Shown: positions 10,344-19,617 of the stretch, piece after piece
Layout of the letters: the number at the start of each line of letters is the position of its first letter
How positions within the stretch are numbered: the stretch's first letter is position 1
NCBI GenBank assembly: GCA_958009055.1
Contig: OY253653.1
Span: 186,001 to 250,000, forward strand
Origin: Choricystis sp. odSpoLacu1
Lineage: Eukaryota; Chlorophyta; Trebouxiophyceae
Reading direction: 5' to 3'
Length of the DNA: 64,000 nucleotides
Position numbers and translations under genes: made by a program
Notes under the pieces: generated by a model
Database searches by the model: none
What the model was told of the DNA's origin: nothing
What the model saw: the letters and a program-made list of their open reading frames with translations, nothing else

Positions 10344-11492
10344 CTACTCCTCCCCAAACACCAGCTGCGTCGTCTCCCACCCTGGCACCGCCCCTTTGGC
10401 CGCATCAAACACGGCCTTCATCTCCTTCGCCACCCGGTCAAACGTGGCGTCAATCACCGCCTGGGAGGGATCATCGTCCTGCACCACCTTGATCGGCGCA
10501 CACACGAGTGCCACCATCGCCACCTTGCGCGGCAGGAAGGGCAGCCCCCACCGCCCCCACCACACGCCTATGGACGCGCGCAGGCGGCGGGAGAGGCGTT
10601 TGGACCCCGCGAACGAGAGGGCGCGCGACTGGCCCAGGATGAAGATGGGGACGATGGGGACGCCGCTGAGGAGGGAGGAGGGTGTGGTGTGGTGGGGTGT
10701 GTGGGTCAGAAAAGTTGGTTGTGTGGAAGCGTGGCACGTCAATAACCAGCCACCCGCCCCACCCAAAAAACCTCACCGCCTCAGGGCCAGCTTGACAAAG
10801 CCGCGGTGCGACGTCAGCACGCGCTCGTGTGCGTGCGTCGACCCCGCAAATATGCCGGCGATCCCTTCTGGCGTGGCCCCCACCGACTCACCCCGCGCCA
10901 GGGCGGCCTCCATGGCGGCCCGGGTGACAGGGATGCAGCCCAGCCAGGCCAGAACGTGGCGGAGGACGGGAGTGTGCAGTAAGACAGTTGCGACGGCAGG
11001 GCGGATGCGTTTGGGCAGGCCTGACCGGGGTTCCGTCTCAGGCAGGCCTCGGGTGGCCACGCTGCCCCACGGAAACACCGAGTGAGGATAGTGAGCAAAA
11101 ATGGCGGGGTCGTCAGGTGCCAGGTAGGGGAGAGGAGGGGTCAACAGCCGCAGTTGAAAGTAGCGCCTCACAGCGTCCCACACGCGGGCATCCCGAAACT
11201 CCGGCCACTCCCCCCCCGTGGGGGCCAGGGTGAGGGTGAGGATGAGGGCGACCCAGGCGGTGGCCCAGGGGCAGGCGTGGGCGAGGGCGGCGTGGAGGGC
11301 GAGGAAAGTCAGGGGAGGCCCGACCGCTGTCCACGTCAGCAAAAAGCCCATGATGAACACGGCGCCCAGCTCTTCAAACAGCGTGTTGGCGCGGGGTGTG
11401 GCCCGCAGCGCGTCCACCGCGTCCGCCGGCTCGGCCGCGTGCACGCCGACCGCGGAGTCGCGCTGCAGGGTGTCGACCGCGACGGGCGGCAT
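10344..11492 (-). CDS. DGAT2: DGAT2-family acyltransferase, copy C
   Basis: Two exons, 10777-11492 and 10344-10665, join in phase to 345 residues. Membrane segments lie at about 43-90 (VFIMGFLLTWTAVG and AWVALILTLTLA). The active-site block is HYPHSVFPWG (134-143). It is followed by a longer loop (ATRGLPETEPRSGLPKRIRP) than in copies A and B, then ATPEGIAGIFAGS and SHRGFVKLALRRGVPIVPIF. The C-terminal part (PSQAVIDATFDRVAKEMKAVFD) matches the helical end of the family. Its stop lies 139 bp from that of copy B, so the two are convergent. The different intron pattern and loop suggest an old paralogue, not a fresh tandem copy. Confidence 0.88.
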
Positions 11493-11502
11493 AGTGGTGT
11501 GG

Positions 11503-11620
11503 GTGTGCGTGCGGCCCGACAACACACGACGCGCAACGCCGCCCCGGGTTTTGGGTGTGGGTGTGTGCGTGCACCCGACACACGACACGACGCGCAACGC
11601 CACCCCGGGTTTCGGGGTGT
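11503..11620. repeat. Two-copy direct repeat of about 60 bp in a divergent promoter
   Basis: Two imperfect tandem copies of about 60 bp lie between DGAT2 copy C and the NUMOD3 gene. The shared core is ACGACGCGCAACGCC followed by RCCCCGGGTTT, at about 11527 and 11587, and is flanked in both copies by a GTGGGTGTGTGCGTGC-type stretch. Repeated cis-elements or simple sequence duplication are both possible. Confidence 0.65.
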
Positions 11621-11806
11621 GGTGTGGGTTCGGGTGGCAAATGCGATTCGAGAGTGAGCAAAAAGAACCAAGGCCAGGTCGGCCACTCTTCCAGGACGTT
11701 TTCGGGGGGCGGCGCCGCCCCCAGCGCGTGGCGCCCACCTCTTCAACCACACGGCGCACACACACTCCTGACACGCATCGCGCACACCACACCCCCCCTC
11801 GAAACT

Positions 11807-12934
11807 ATGCGCCCACCCGCGCTCCATGCGCGGCCGCCGCGCGCGGCCGCGCTGCCGCCCCGCCCACCACCCCGGCGCGCGGGTGGCCCGTCGCCTCTGA
11901 GGCTGGACAAGGCATCATTGTCTCCGTCCAGCCCTGCGCCGCCGCCGGCTGGCACGGCGGCTGCTGCCACGGCGCCCCCGACGCAGCGGCATGTGCTGTC
12001 TTCCGACGCGGCGACCCCGGCGGCGTCGCGCTCACCGCCGCCGCCTGGGTTTATGGAGATGGACGTGACAAGGTCACCCTACTCTCCCTTCAGCGACAGG
12101 CACAACGTGTCCTCGGCCTCGGCCACGGCTCCACCTCCCACCACCAGCAAACCCCCTCCACCCCTTGGCCTGGGCCGGGCCGCCACCCCTGAAGGCGAGG
12201 CCGCGCGCAAGGCCAACATATCTGCCGCCATGAAGGGTCGTGTGCCTTGGAACGCCGGTCGGCGGCACTCGCCGGAGACGATCGCCCGCATCCGCGCGTC
12301 GACGGCCGCCGCGATGGCGCGCCCCGACGTCAAGGCCAGGGTGGATGCCGGGCGCGGCCGCCGGGGCAAGGTGCACCACAGTGACGAGACCAGGGCCAAG
12401 ATCAAGGCCACGATGCAGGCGTCTGCCGACGCGGCCGCGCGCGCGGCGGGGCGGCCGACGCGCGCGGAGCGGGAAGCTGCCAAGGAGGCGCGGGCGGCGG
12501 AGCGACTCGCCAAGAAAGAAGCGGCTGCAGCTGAGGCCGCGGCCAAGGCGGAGGAAAGGCGGGCTAAAAGGGAGGCGGTGGTTGCAGCCAGGGCGGCGCG
12601 CGCGCGGCGCGTGGTCGTGCGCGGCGAGCGCCGCGTGCCGCCTCGCAAGGTCAGGGGCCGGCGGCCGCGGCCGTTGTCGACAGGCATGTCTGTGTTGTCG
12701 CCATCGCCATCGTCGCCGCCCCCTCTGTCCTCTGCGCGTGCTGCCAAAGCAGAAGAAGCCGCGCGACTGGTGGCCACACTCGAAGCCCGCCTCGCCGCCC
12801 TGGACGCCGCCGCCCCCGCCCTGGAGGGGGATGCGGCAGGCAAAGCCAGGTTGGCGGACGCGCGGGCGAGGGGGGTGGCGCTGCTGAAGCGGGCGCGCGC
12901 GCAGTTGAGCGCGCGGGTGGGGGGAAGAACGTGA
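11807..12934 (+). CDS. NUMOD3-motif protein, possibly plastid-targeted
   Basis: Single-exon, 375 residues from the ATG at 11807. The open frame continues upstream to 11555, but that part reads as promoter repeat. Residues 1-50 are rich in Arg, Ala and Pro and nearly free of acidic residues, which suits a transit peptide. Two NUMOD3-like DNA-contacting modules are visible: about 131-165 (ARKANISAAMKGRVPWNAGRR, then HSPETIARIRAST) and about 183-205 (GRRGKVHHSDETRAKI). A long basic Ala-rich coiled coil follows (about 205-270), then a basic patch (RRVVVRGERRVPPRKVRGRR) and a second helix. NUMOD3 motifs were defined in homing endonucleases and also occur in plant and algal proteins without nuclease domains. 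No catalytic domain is visible here. An organelle nucleoid or RNA-binding role is a guess. Confidence 0.75.
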   Translation: MRPPALHARPPRAAALPPRPPPRRAGGPSPLRLDKASLSPSSPAPPPAGTAAAATAPPTQRHVLSSDAATPAASRSPPPPGFMEMDVTRSPYSPFSDRHNVSSASATAPPPTTSKPPPPLGLGRAATPEGEAARKANISAAMKGRVPWNAGRRHSPETIARIRASTAAAMARPDVKARVDAGRGRRGKVHHSDETRAKIKATMQASADAAARAAGRPTRAEREAAKEARAAERLAKKEAAAAEAAAKAEERRAKREAVVAARAARARRVVVRGERRVPPRKVRGRRPRPLSTGMSVLSPSPSSPPPLSSARAAKAEEAARLVATLEARLAALDAAAPALEGDAAGKARLADARARGVALLKRARAQLSARVGGRT

Positions 12935-13196
12935 TGATGGTGTGAATCGGTGTGTCTGCTTTTTGTGGGTGCGTGTTTTTGTTTTTTGGGAAAAAACAAC
13001 GCGTAAACAGCGTTGGTGGGCGCACTTGACTTGTGAGCGTGGGCGTGTGGACGTGGGGGCTCTCACGTTTTTGCAGCGCTGTGGCGGAGAGAGGGGTCTG
13101 AAGAGCAAACGCCGCTCACTCTGACTTCTCCCCAGTTTTCCTGTTTCCTCCCCGTCCTTTGCTTTCCACCACCCACACCCTCTCCGTCCACCAACC

Positions 13197-15706
13197 ATGC
13201 CGCCCTTCTTCTTTAAGGGCGCCGTCGCCCCGCGCGAGTCGTACACGTCGGAGGCGCCCCTCAAAACGATGGCTGCCCCCGCCGCCGCGCCGCGCGCTGG
13301 CCTGTCGTCGCGCGACCCGGCCCGCGCGTTTGTGCGCTCGCTGGCGGCCAAAGCTGAGTACCGGTGAGTGCGTGTGCGTGTGTGGAGGGGGTTGTGGGCG
13401 TGTGCAGAGGGAGCGCGCGCGCCCGGGCGTTCAGTGCTCTCGCATGCTGAAACCGCCGCGCGCGCGCGCGATTTCAAGGGGAAGGAAGCCCAGTCCCGCC
13501 TCCCCGCGCACTCCGCTTCTCCCGCTGCCCCTCGCGCTGTACCGTGTGTGCTAAGCTGCGGCGTATGGGTGGGTCGCGCAGGCGCGGCGGGCACCGCAAC
13601 CGCTTCACCCGAGACGGGGGAAAGCGCTTGGCTCAGCGCGCATTTTGGCCCGCTTGGCTTCGGCGCGGGCGCCGAATTCGACCTCTGCCCCTGCCTCTGC
13701 TCACGTACCGCTGGCCTCGGGACGCGAGGCGCGCACGGACGCGTGCTGCCAAGGGGGAGGGGGGGTGCCGAGGCGCGGGAACGCGCGCGGCGGGCGTCGT
13801 GTTTGCGCTGCTCGCGCGGGGCGCCCTTTTTTTTGCGCTCTTGCCCCTCGCGACAAAAAAAAAAAACGCGCGCTCACCCAAACAAACACACACACTCCCT
13901 CCCTCCCTCAGCCGCCACCTGGCCCAGCTCCTCAAAGAACACTGCCTCATCGAGGGCGGCGACCTCCAGATCGCCACCTTTGTCAAGGATGAGGGCTACG
14001 AAGCCACGATTCCGTCGATTCTGGCCGCCCTCGACGACGCGCAGTCGTCCGACCTGCTCTTCTGGGCGTCGCGCTACAACCTCTTCGTTCTGTGGTCCGC
14101 CGACCGCCAGCACCCGTGGGACGCGCTCCCGGGGGCCGGCCGCCACGTCACCCTGGAGGTCGGCAAACTGCGCGACACCGACGGCCAGGTCGTGGTGCTG
14201 CTCGACGGCCGCCCCGTCACCGACTACACCTTCACCAACGCGTGCCTGAAAACCACGTCCCCCATCGAATGGGACACCCCCGACGGCGGCAAAGCCCTGG
14301 TCAACCTGGAGGTCCAGTTCTCCGCGTTCTTCGGGTACGGCGTCAAGGAAGCGGCAGGCGCCTACCTCGGCCTGCAGTGCCACGGCGTGCTCTGGCCCGC
14401 TGCCGGCGCGGACAAGCCCGCCTTCTGGCCGGTGGCCCCCCCCCTCGTCTCCGGCAAAGTCAACATCGCGGGCCGCTCCGCCGCCGTGTCCCCGGGTGCC
14501 GCCGACTCGCTGGCCGCGTTTGTCGGGTGCTACGCGACGCACGTGCTGCCGCGCGAACCCGGCGCGCCCGCCGCGGCTGGCTCCGAGCTGTCCATCACCG
14601 TCAACCCGCAGGGCCGCCCCGTGGTCACCGTCGGCTCCGCCGTCGTCACCGCCTGGACGTTTGACGCCAACAACGTGCTGACGTGGGAGGGTGAGGCGGG
14701 GTGCTCCGCCTGGCTCCAGTTCATGGTGCTCCCGGGCGGCCCCGTCTTCATGGGCACCCTGCGCGGCCCCACCGACGACGCCGACGCGGACGGCATGAAC
14801 GTGTTTGGCGAGCTGCGCTCCCAGCCGTCCCGCCTGGCGCCCGACGCGACGATGGACCCCGCGATTGGCCAGATGGTCGCGGCCGGCCTCTCGTCCGCCT
14901 CCACCCTCCTCACCGGCCAGCTCCTGCGCGCCGCCGCCCGCTGCTGGTCCCTGCTCAAGGCCGGCAACACGGCCGACGACATCATGGCCCGTCACGACGG
15001 CCTGCTGCACGCCATGCAGTGCGACTTTGGCACGCTCGCGCGCCTGCACGCGGTCGGCGCGGCCGCCGACGCGACGTTTGGCGGGGGCGCCGACGTCAAG
15101 GACATGTCCCCTGCCGCCACCTCGGACGCGCTGGCGGGTGAGGGCGAAGCCAACGAGTCGGCCGCCGCCGCCAAGGTGGCTGCTGAAGCCGCGGCTGCCG
15201 CTGCTGCCGAGACGGAAGACGCGGGCTCCGACGGCAACGCGATGGAGGCGACGTCCAAGGCCGCTGTTTCCGCGTGGCGCGCGTCGCAGGCCGCCGCCGC
15301 GGCCGCCGCGGCGGAGGCCGCCTGCCTGGAGGCCTCCCGCCACGCTCGCCTGGCCCACACCATCACCGCGCTCAACGGCGCGATGGCGGCGGCCCAGTCG
15401 TACAACGCGGCGCGCGCGTGCGCGGCCGACGCGGCGCGCGCGGAAGCGCGTGCCGCCGCCGCCGCCCTGCGCGCGGTGGAGCAGGGCATCGCCCTGTACG
15501 CCGAGCGTCGCGACTACCTCAAGCTCAAGGAAATCGCGGAAGCGTCCGACGTGGCGGGCAAGGCGCTTGCGTCGGCTAAGCAGGCGGTCGACGGGTGGGC
15601 CGCCGGGTCGGCCGCTGGCCGCACGATGGCGCTGGAAGCCGCCAAGACGTGCGCCGACGCTGCACAGCTGTGCCACAAGTTCATGCGCTCCGTGCACAAG
15701 AACTGA
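13197..15706 (+). CDS. Large protein of unknown function with Ala-rich helical tail
   Basis: Two exons, 13197-13363 and 13912-15706, join in phase to 653 residues. I do not recognise the family. After a short start (MPPFFFKGAVAPRESY) there is a helical region (HLAQLLKEHCLIEGGDLQIA), then about 300 residues with strand-like, Gly/aromatic-rich segments such as DLLFWASRYNLFVLWSADR, SAFFGYGVKEAAGAYLGLQC and AWLQFMVLPGGPVFMGTLRG. These read like beta domains. Residues about 395-460 are helical (LLRAAARCWSLLKAGNTADD). From about 480 to the end it is almost all Ala-rich helix with regular charge, likely coiled coil. There is no signal peptide, membrane span or catalytic motif that I can name. The intron is 548 bp, the longest well-supported one in the window. 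Confidence 0.8.
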
Positions 15707-16598
15707 GGCGTGTGGTTGGATGAAAACGAGAGAGAGACGCTGAGTGTAGTGTGGGGGATGATATGACCCCCACGACCCCAGCCCACCCCCCAAACAAAAA
15801 CCGATTATTCTTTCTTGGCACCCTCCCTTTGCCTTCTTTTCAACGACCCCCGCCCCCCCCTACTCTGCTTCCCCTCCTTTCACCCCCTTGTTCGGTAGTC
15901 GTCTGGGCGGGCTGATCCTGCGGCCCTTCCTTTCAACAACACAAACATTCTCCTGCGTCGTTTTTCTTTCTTTCTTTCCCTTTTGGACTGGCCCTTTTTC
16001 TTTTGGAGTTTTTTTCTACGTACTTTGCGAGGGGGGTGAGGTGTGAGGGGGAAAATACGCACACACAACGGTGGGCGGTCCTCCTACAGACTTCCACACC
16101 CACACGGGCGGGCGTTTTCGGATCAACACACACACCTCCACCAACACACACACCTCCAAGAGCCGACGCACACACACTCAAGGGCGCCCCCCCCGCTACC
16201 TTTGTTGTTGCCCGCCACACGCGCCCTCGCCCTGCCTTTGCCTCCCTCGCCTGTGGCGCCTGGGGGGTGGGGTGGGGCGCCGGGAGGGAGGGAGGGACTG
16301 CTTTATTTGTTTCATCCGTGGCAGTCGCGGCACCGCTCCTGCAGCCGGGTGCGCGTGCGCGGGAGGACAGTCACACACAACACACCCCTTCCCGGCCCCT
16401 CTTTCCTGGGGGGTTGGCGACCGTGCTGGGGGCGATTCGGCGTGTGTAAAAAAAGATGGCGATTCGACAACATTTTAACACGCGAAGAGAGGGGGGGAGA
16501 GAGCCGAGTGTCACGAAAACACTGGGCAGGAAAAGAAAAAGACGGCGGCGGAACGAAGAAAAACAAACAAAAAAACCCACTCTCTCTCCTCTCTCTCT
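15707..16598. other. Gene-free stretch between convergent genes
   Basis: 892 bp between two 3' ends. It contains (CA)n/(CACACC)n stretches near 16118-16190, poly-pyrimidine tracts and A-rich runs near 16450-16570. No open frame has coding bias and no RNA gene is recognised. It presumably holds both 3' UTRs. Confidence 0.5.
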
Positions 16599-19278
16599 TC
16601 ACCACCCATTCACCACCGTCATCAGCTTGTAGCCCAGCGTGATGATGATGCCGTACGCGGCCAGGGAGCACGGCACGCCGACTGAGACAAAGTCGAGGGG
16701 GGATAGGTAGGTGCGCCCATCCGCCGCCTCCAACGAGGCAGCCGCCATGTTGGGAAAGCCAGAGACAGGCAAACCCATCGCTCCTGAGCACGACAGGGCG
16801 GCCCCCATGACGAGCAGCCTGGGGTGGGGCATCGGCATCGCGCGGCCGACAGCTTCGACGATGGGGAGGACGACCATGGCGCCCACCGTGTGTGACACAA
16901 ACGATGTCGCCACCAGCACCAGCCCACAGAAGAGGGCGTGGGTGGACCAGGGGGACATGCCTTCTGCTGCCGAGGCGGCGGCGTGGGCGACCGCGTGCAG
17001 CAGGCCAGAGGACGAGACGGCGGCACCCAGGGCCAGCCCCCCCATGGCCAGCATGACGACCGTCCACAGCATGGAGTTGAAGTCATCTTTTGTGAGGACG
17101 CCCGTGCCAAAGAAGGCGACCAGGGGGAGGAGGGCGGTGACGCCCATGCCGCCGAGGACGGGGGTCAGCGTCGCGCTGGCACACCACAGCGCCACCGTGG
17201 CAGCCAACACCGCCACCACGTACAGTTGGGTGCCCGTCACCGCAGACGGAGATGCCGCCAGGGATCGCACCGGGGCGGCGCGCAGGGCGGGGTAGGCGGC
17301 CAACAGGGCGCCCCAGCACGCGAGCGTGCCGCAGGCCGCGACAGGCAGCGACACCGCAAACCACGCCAACCAGGACGGCGCCTCCCCCGCGGCATCCGCC
17401 ATGCGTTCGATGGCGAACACGTTTTGGGGGGAGGCGATGGGGGACGTCATGCCGCCCAGGTTGGAGGCGAGGGCGACGCCCAACACCAGCGCGCGTGCCG
17501 CGCTGTCTCCCGCCTTGCCCGGGGGCAGTGTCCTCAGCACGGGTTCGAGCAGTGAATAAACGAGCACAGGGGCAGCCACATTGGAGATGAAGGCGGAGGA
17601 GACGACGGCGACGAGCATGGCGGCCAGGATCAGCGCGGCGGGGCGGTCGCCGACGCGGCCGAGGACTGCGCCCGCCGCCCACTTGGCCACATAGTGCTTG
17701 CTCAGCGCCGCCGCCAGCGCAAACCCGCCCAGCAGCAGCATGATGACCTGGGACATCATGGCCCCAAACACGACGGGGGCGGCGTCGGCGGGGGAGAGGC
17801 GGCGGGGGGGGTCGACGGTGCGGTCGACCATGACCCGGAGCGTGATGGCGAGGCCTGGGACTAGCATCGCTGTCGCGTGCAGCGGCAACGCCTCCGTCGT
17901 CCACAGGGCAGACATAAAGGCCAGCATGGCCAGGCAGTTGCGTTTCTCGGGGTGGGAGGGGAAGAGGGGGGCGGCTAGGAGACCGAAGAAGAGGGCCAGG
18001 GAAGCCAGGACTGACACGGCGGCCGACGCGCTCGGCCGCGCGCGCGCGCGCGCGCCGCCCGGCCCACGGGGGGCGCCCGCTCCGCCCCCCGCGTCACGCG
18101 TGCGGTGGCGGTGCGCCGCTCCCGGGCGACCATGTCCTGCCACACGGTGCCGCGCTCCAGGGCGACGGTGTCGCGCAGTTTGGCGCGCAGTTCTGCAGAG
18201 GCCGCGGCGCGAGACCCGCCGGCCGCCACCAGCGCGTACGCCGTCACCACCGCGTCCGCCGCGTCCGCCAGGTCGTCCAGGCGGGCGCGTTCATCAAACC
18301 CTTTGTCGATGGCAGGCATGAAGGCGGGCGTCGCGGGCGGGGGCGTCCACCCGGGGACGCCGCCGACGACCTTGTCGTGTTTTTTGAGGGCTTTGCGGAA
18401 ACCCTGCCTGTTGACCGTCGCAAACTCGGCCAACGCTTCCACGTCCACAAACAACTCTTCAGCCTCCACCGTCAGGTGGGCGACCTCGGCGCGCACGTCG
18501 GGGGCGCGGCACCGCATCAACGCGCGCGCGCGGAGGTGGAGGGAGGGGTCGTCGTCGGCGGCGGCTGCTTCAGCGGCTGCCAACGACCGCCGCGCCAACA
18601 AGGGCGACCGCAGCATGGTGGCCGCCACATCGGCCGTGGCGCCACGCACAGGTACCGAGCGGGACGGGTGGAGCGGGGAGCGGGGGTGGGTGGGCGCGGA
18701 CAAGTCGCCAGACGCCGACGCGGTGGGCGACAGCGGCAGTGCGCGCGGCGACGCGGGGCCGTAGCCGCCCGCGCCGCCGGCGCCGCTGGCGGTGGCTTCC
18801 AGGTCGTCGGCGCGCTGCACCAGGGAGCGGACTTCGTCCAGGAGTTCGGCTTCCTGTGGGGTGTGTGGGTGGTAGATGGGGGAGGCGGGCGTGAGTGAAC
18901 AAGGGTCGGGTGCCACGCCAGACGGCCCCTCTCCACGGCCCCTTGGGCACACAACGATGAACCACTCACACGCACACAACAACAGAGCGGCCGCTCCAAC
19001 ACACGCATTCCGCCCACACCCTCTCTCACCTTGTCCCTGAAAAAATCCAGGCACTTGTGCCGCTCTGCATCCACCGCCCGCCTGAACGCCGCCTCCACGC
19101 TGACCGCGGCAGCCGCCTCATCGTCCGCCAGCCGCGCGTCCCCGGACGCGCGCGCGGCGGCGGCGGCGGCCGCGTGCCTCTCCGCTTCGTAGATGAGACT
19201 CTTGAGCTTTGAGTAGTTGAGGTAAGCGTCCTTCCAGGCGGGGTGCGCGTTGAAGGTCAACTGGTGTTCAAATTTCAT
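16599..19278 (-). CDS. SPX-SLC13 phosphate transporter (Pho87/Pho90/Pho91-like); frame break in a CG tract
   Basis: Membrane transporter for inorganic phosphate with an N-terminal SPX regulatory domain that in relatives binds inositol pyrophosphates. Exons 19030-19278 and 16599-18853. SPX block 1 is MKFEHQLTFNAHPAWKDAYL-NYSKLK (residues 1-27), and the third block is NRQGFRKALKKHDK with the basic Lys cluster. After the ERGTVWQDMVARERRT linker the frame is lost in an alternating CG tract at 18037-18055. Removing one CG unit restores one 833-residue protein. The C-terminal half has about 11-12 hydrophobic spans with SLC13 features (TEALPLHATAMLVPG, NVAAPVLVY, GMTSPIASPQN, GLPVSGFPN). The SPX-SLC13 fusion is known from fungi and reported from green algae; land plants lack it. 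Likely site is plasma membrane or vacuole. Confidence 0.88.
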
Positions 19279-19617
19279 GTCGGCTTGTGTGCGGGGGCCG
19301 GGGGGGAAGGGTAGGAGGAGGAGGGGGGGCGAGAGGCCGAGCGGGGGGCCGGGATCCCCGTTTCGTCACGCGAGGGTGTCGCCGTCGTGTTTGTTTTTTG
19401 TTTTCTTGGGCCATCACAAGCCCAACCCCTCCACCCCACCACACGCGTGCTGCAGAGGCGGCGCCGTGTGCGTGTGTATTAGGAGCTCCAAAAATAAAGA
19501 CAGGATCGAATGGTCTACAGAAGAAAAAAAATGAACACACCACACCCACACGCCGCACGCCTCCGTCTCTCACTTTTTCGCGCTCTCTCACTCTCACAGC
19601 ACTCACCCTCCACACAC
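19279..19617. promoter_or_regulatory. Upstream region of the SPX transporter gene and 3' flank of pyruvate kinase
   Basis: 339 bp between the SPX-gene start and the pyruvate kinase stop, both on the minus strand. It holds A-rich and (CACAC)n tracts. Nothing coding is seen. The SPX-gene promoter must lie here. Confidence 0.45.

Noticed and set aside
13874..15793. Open frame of 639 codons on the minus strand
   Set aside because: It is antisense to the well-supported 653-residue gene and arises from GC-rich codon bias. Its sequence is Arg/Gly-rich with no domain.
18000..18130. An intron between the SPX and SLC13 halves
   Set aside because: The candidate GT sites before the conserved SLC13 part are all in phase 0, and joining them to the available AG does not reach the SLC13 frame. 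One extra CG unit does.
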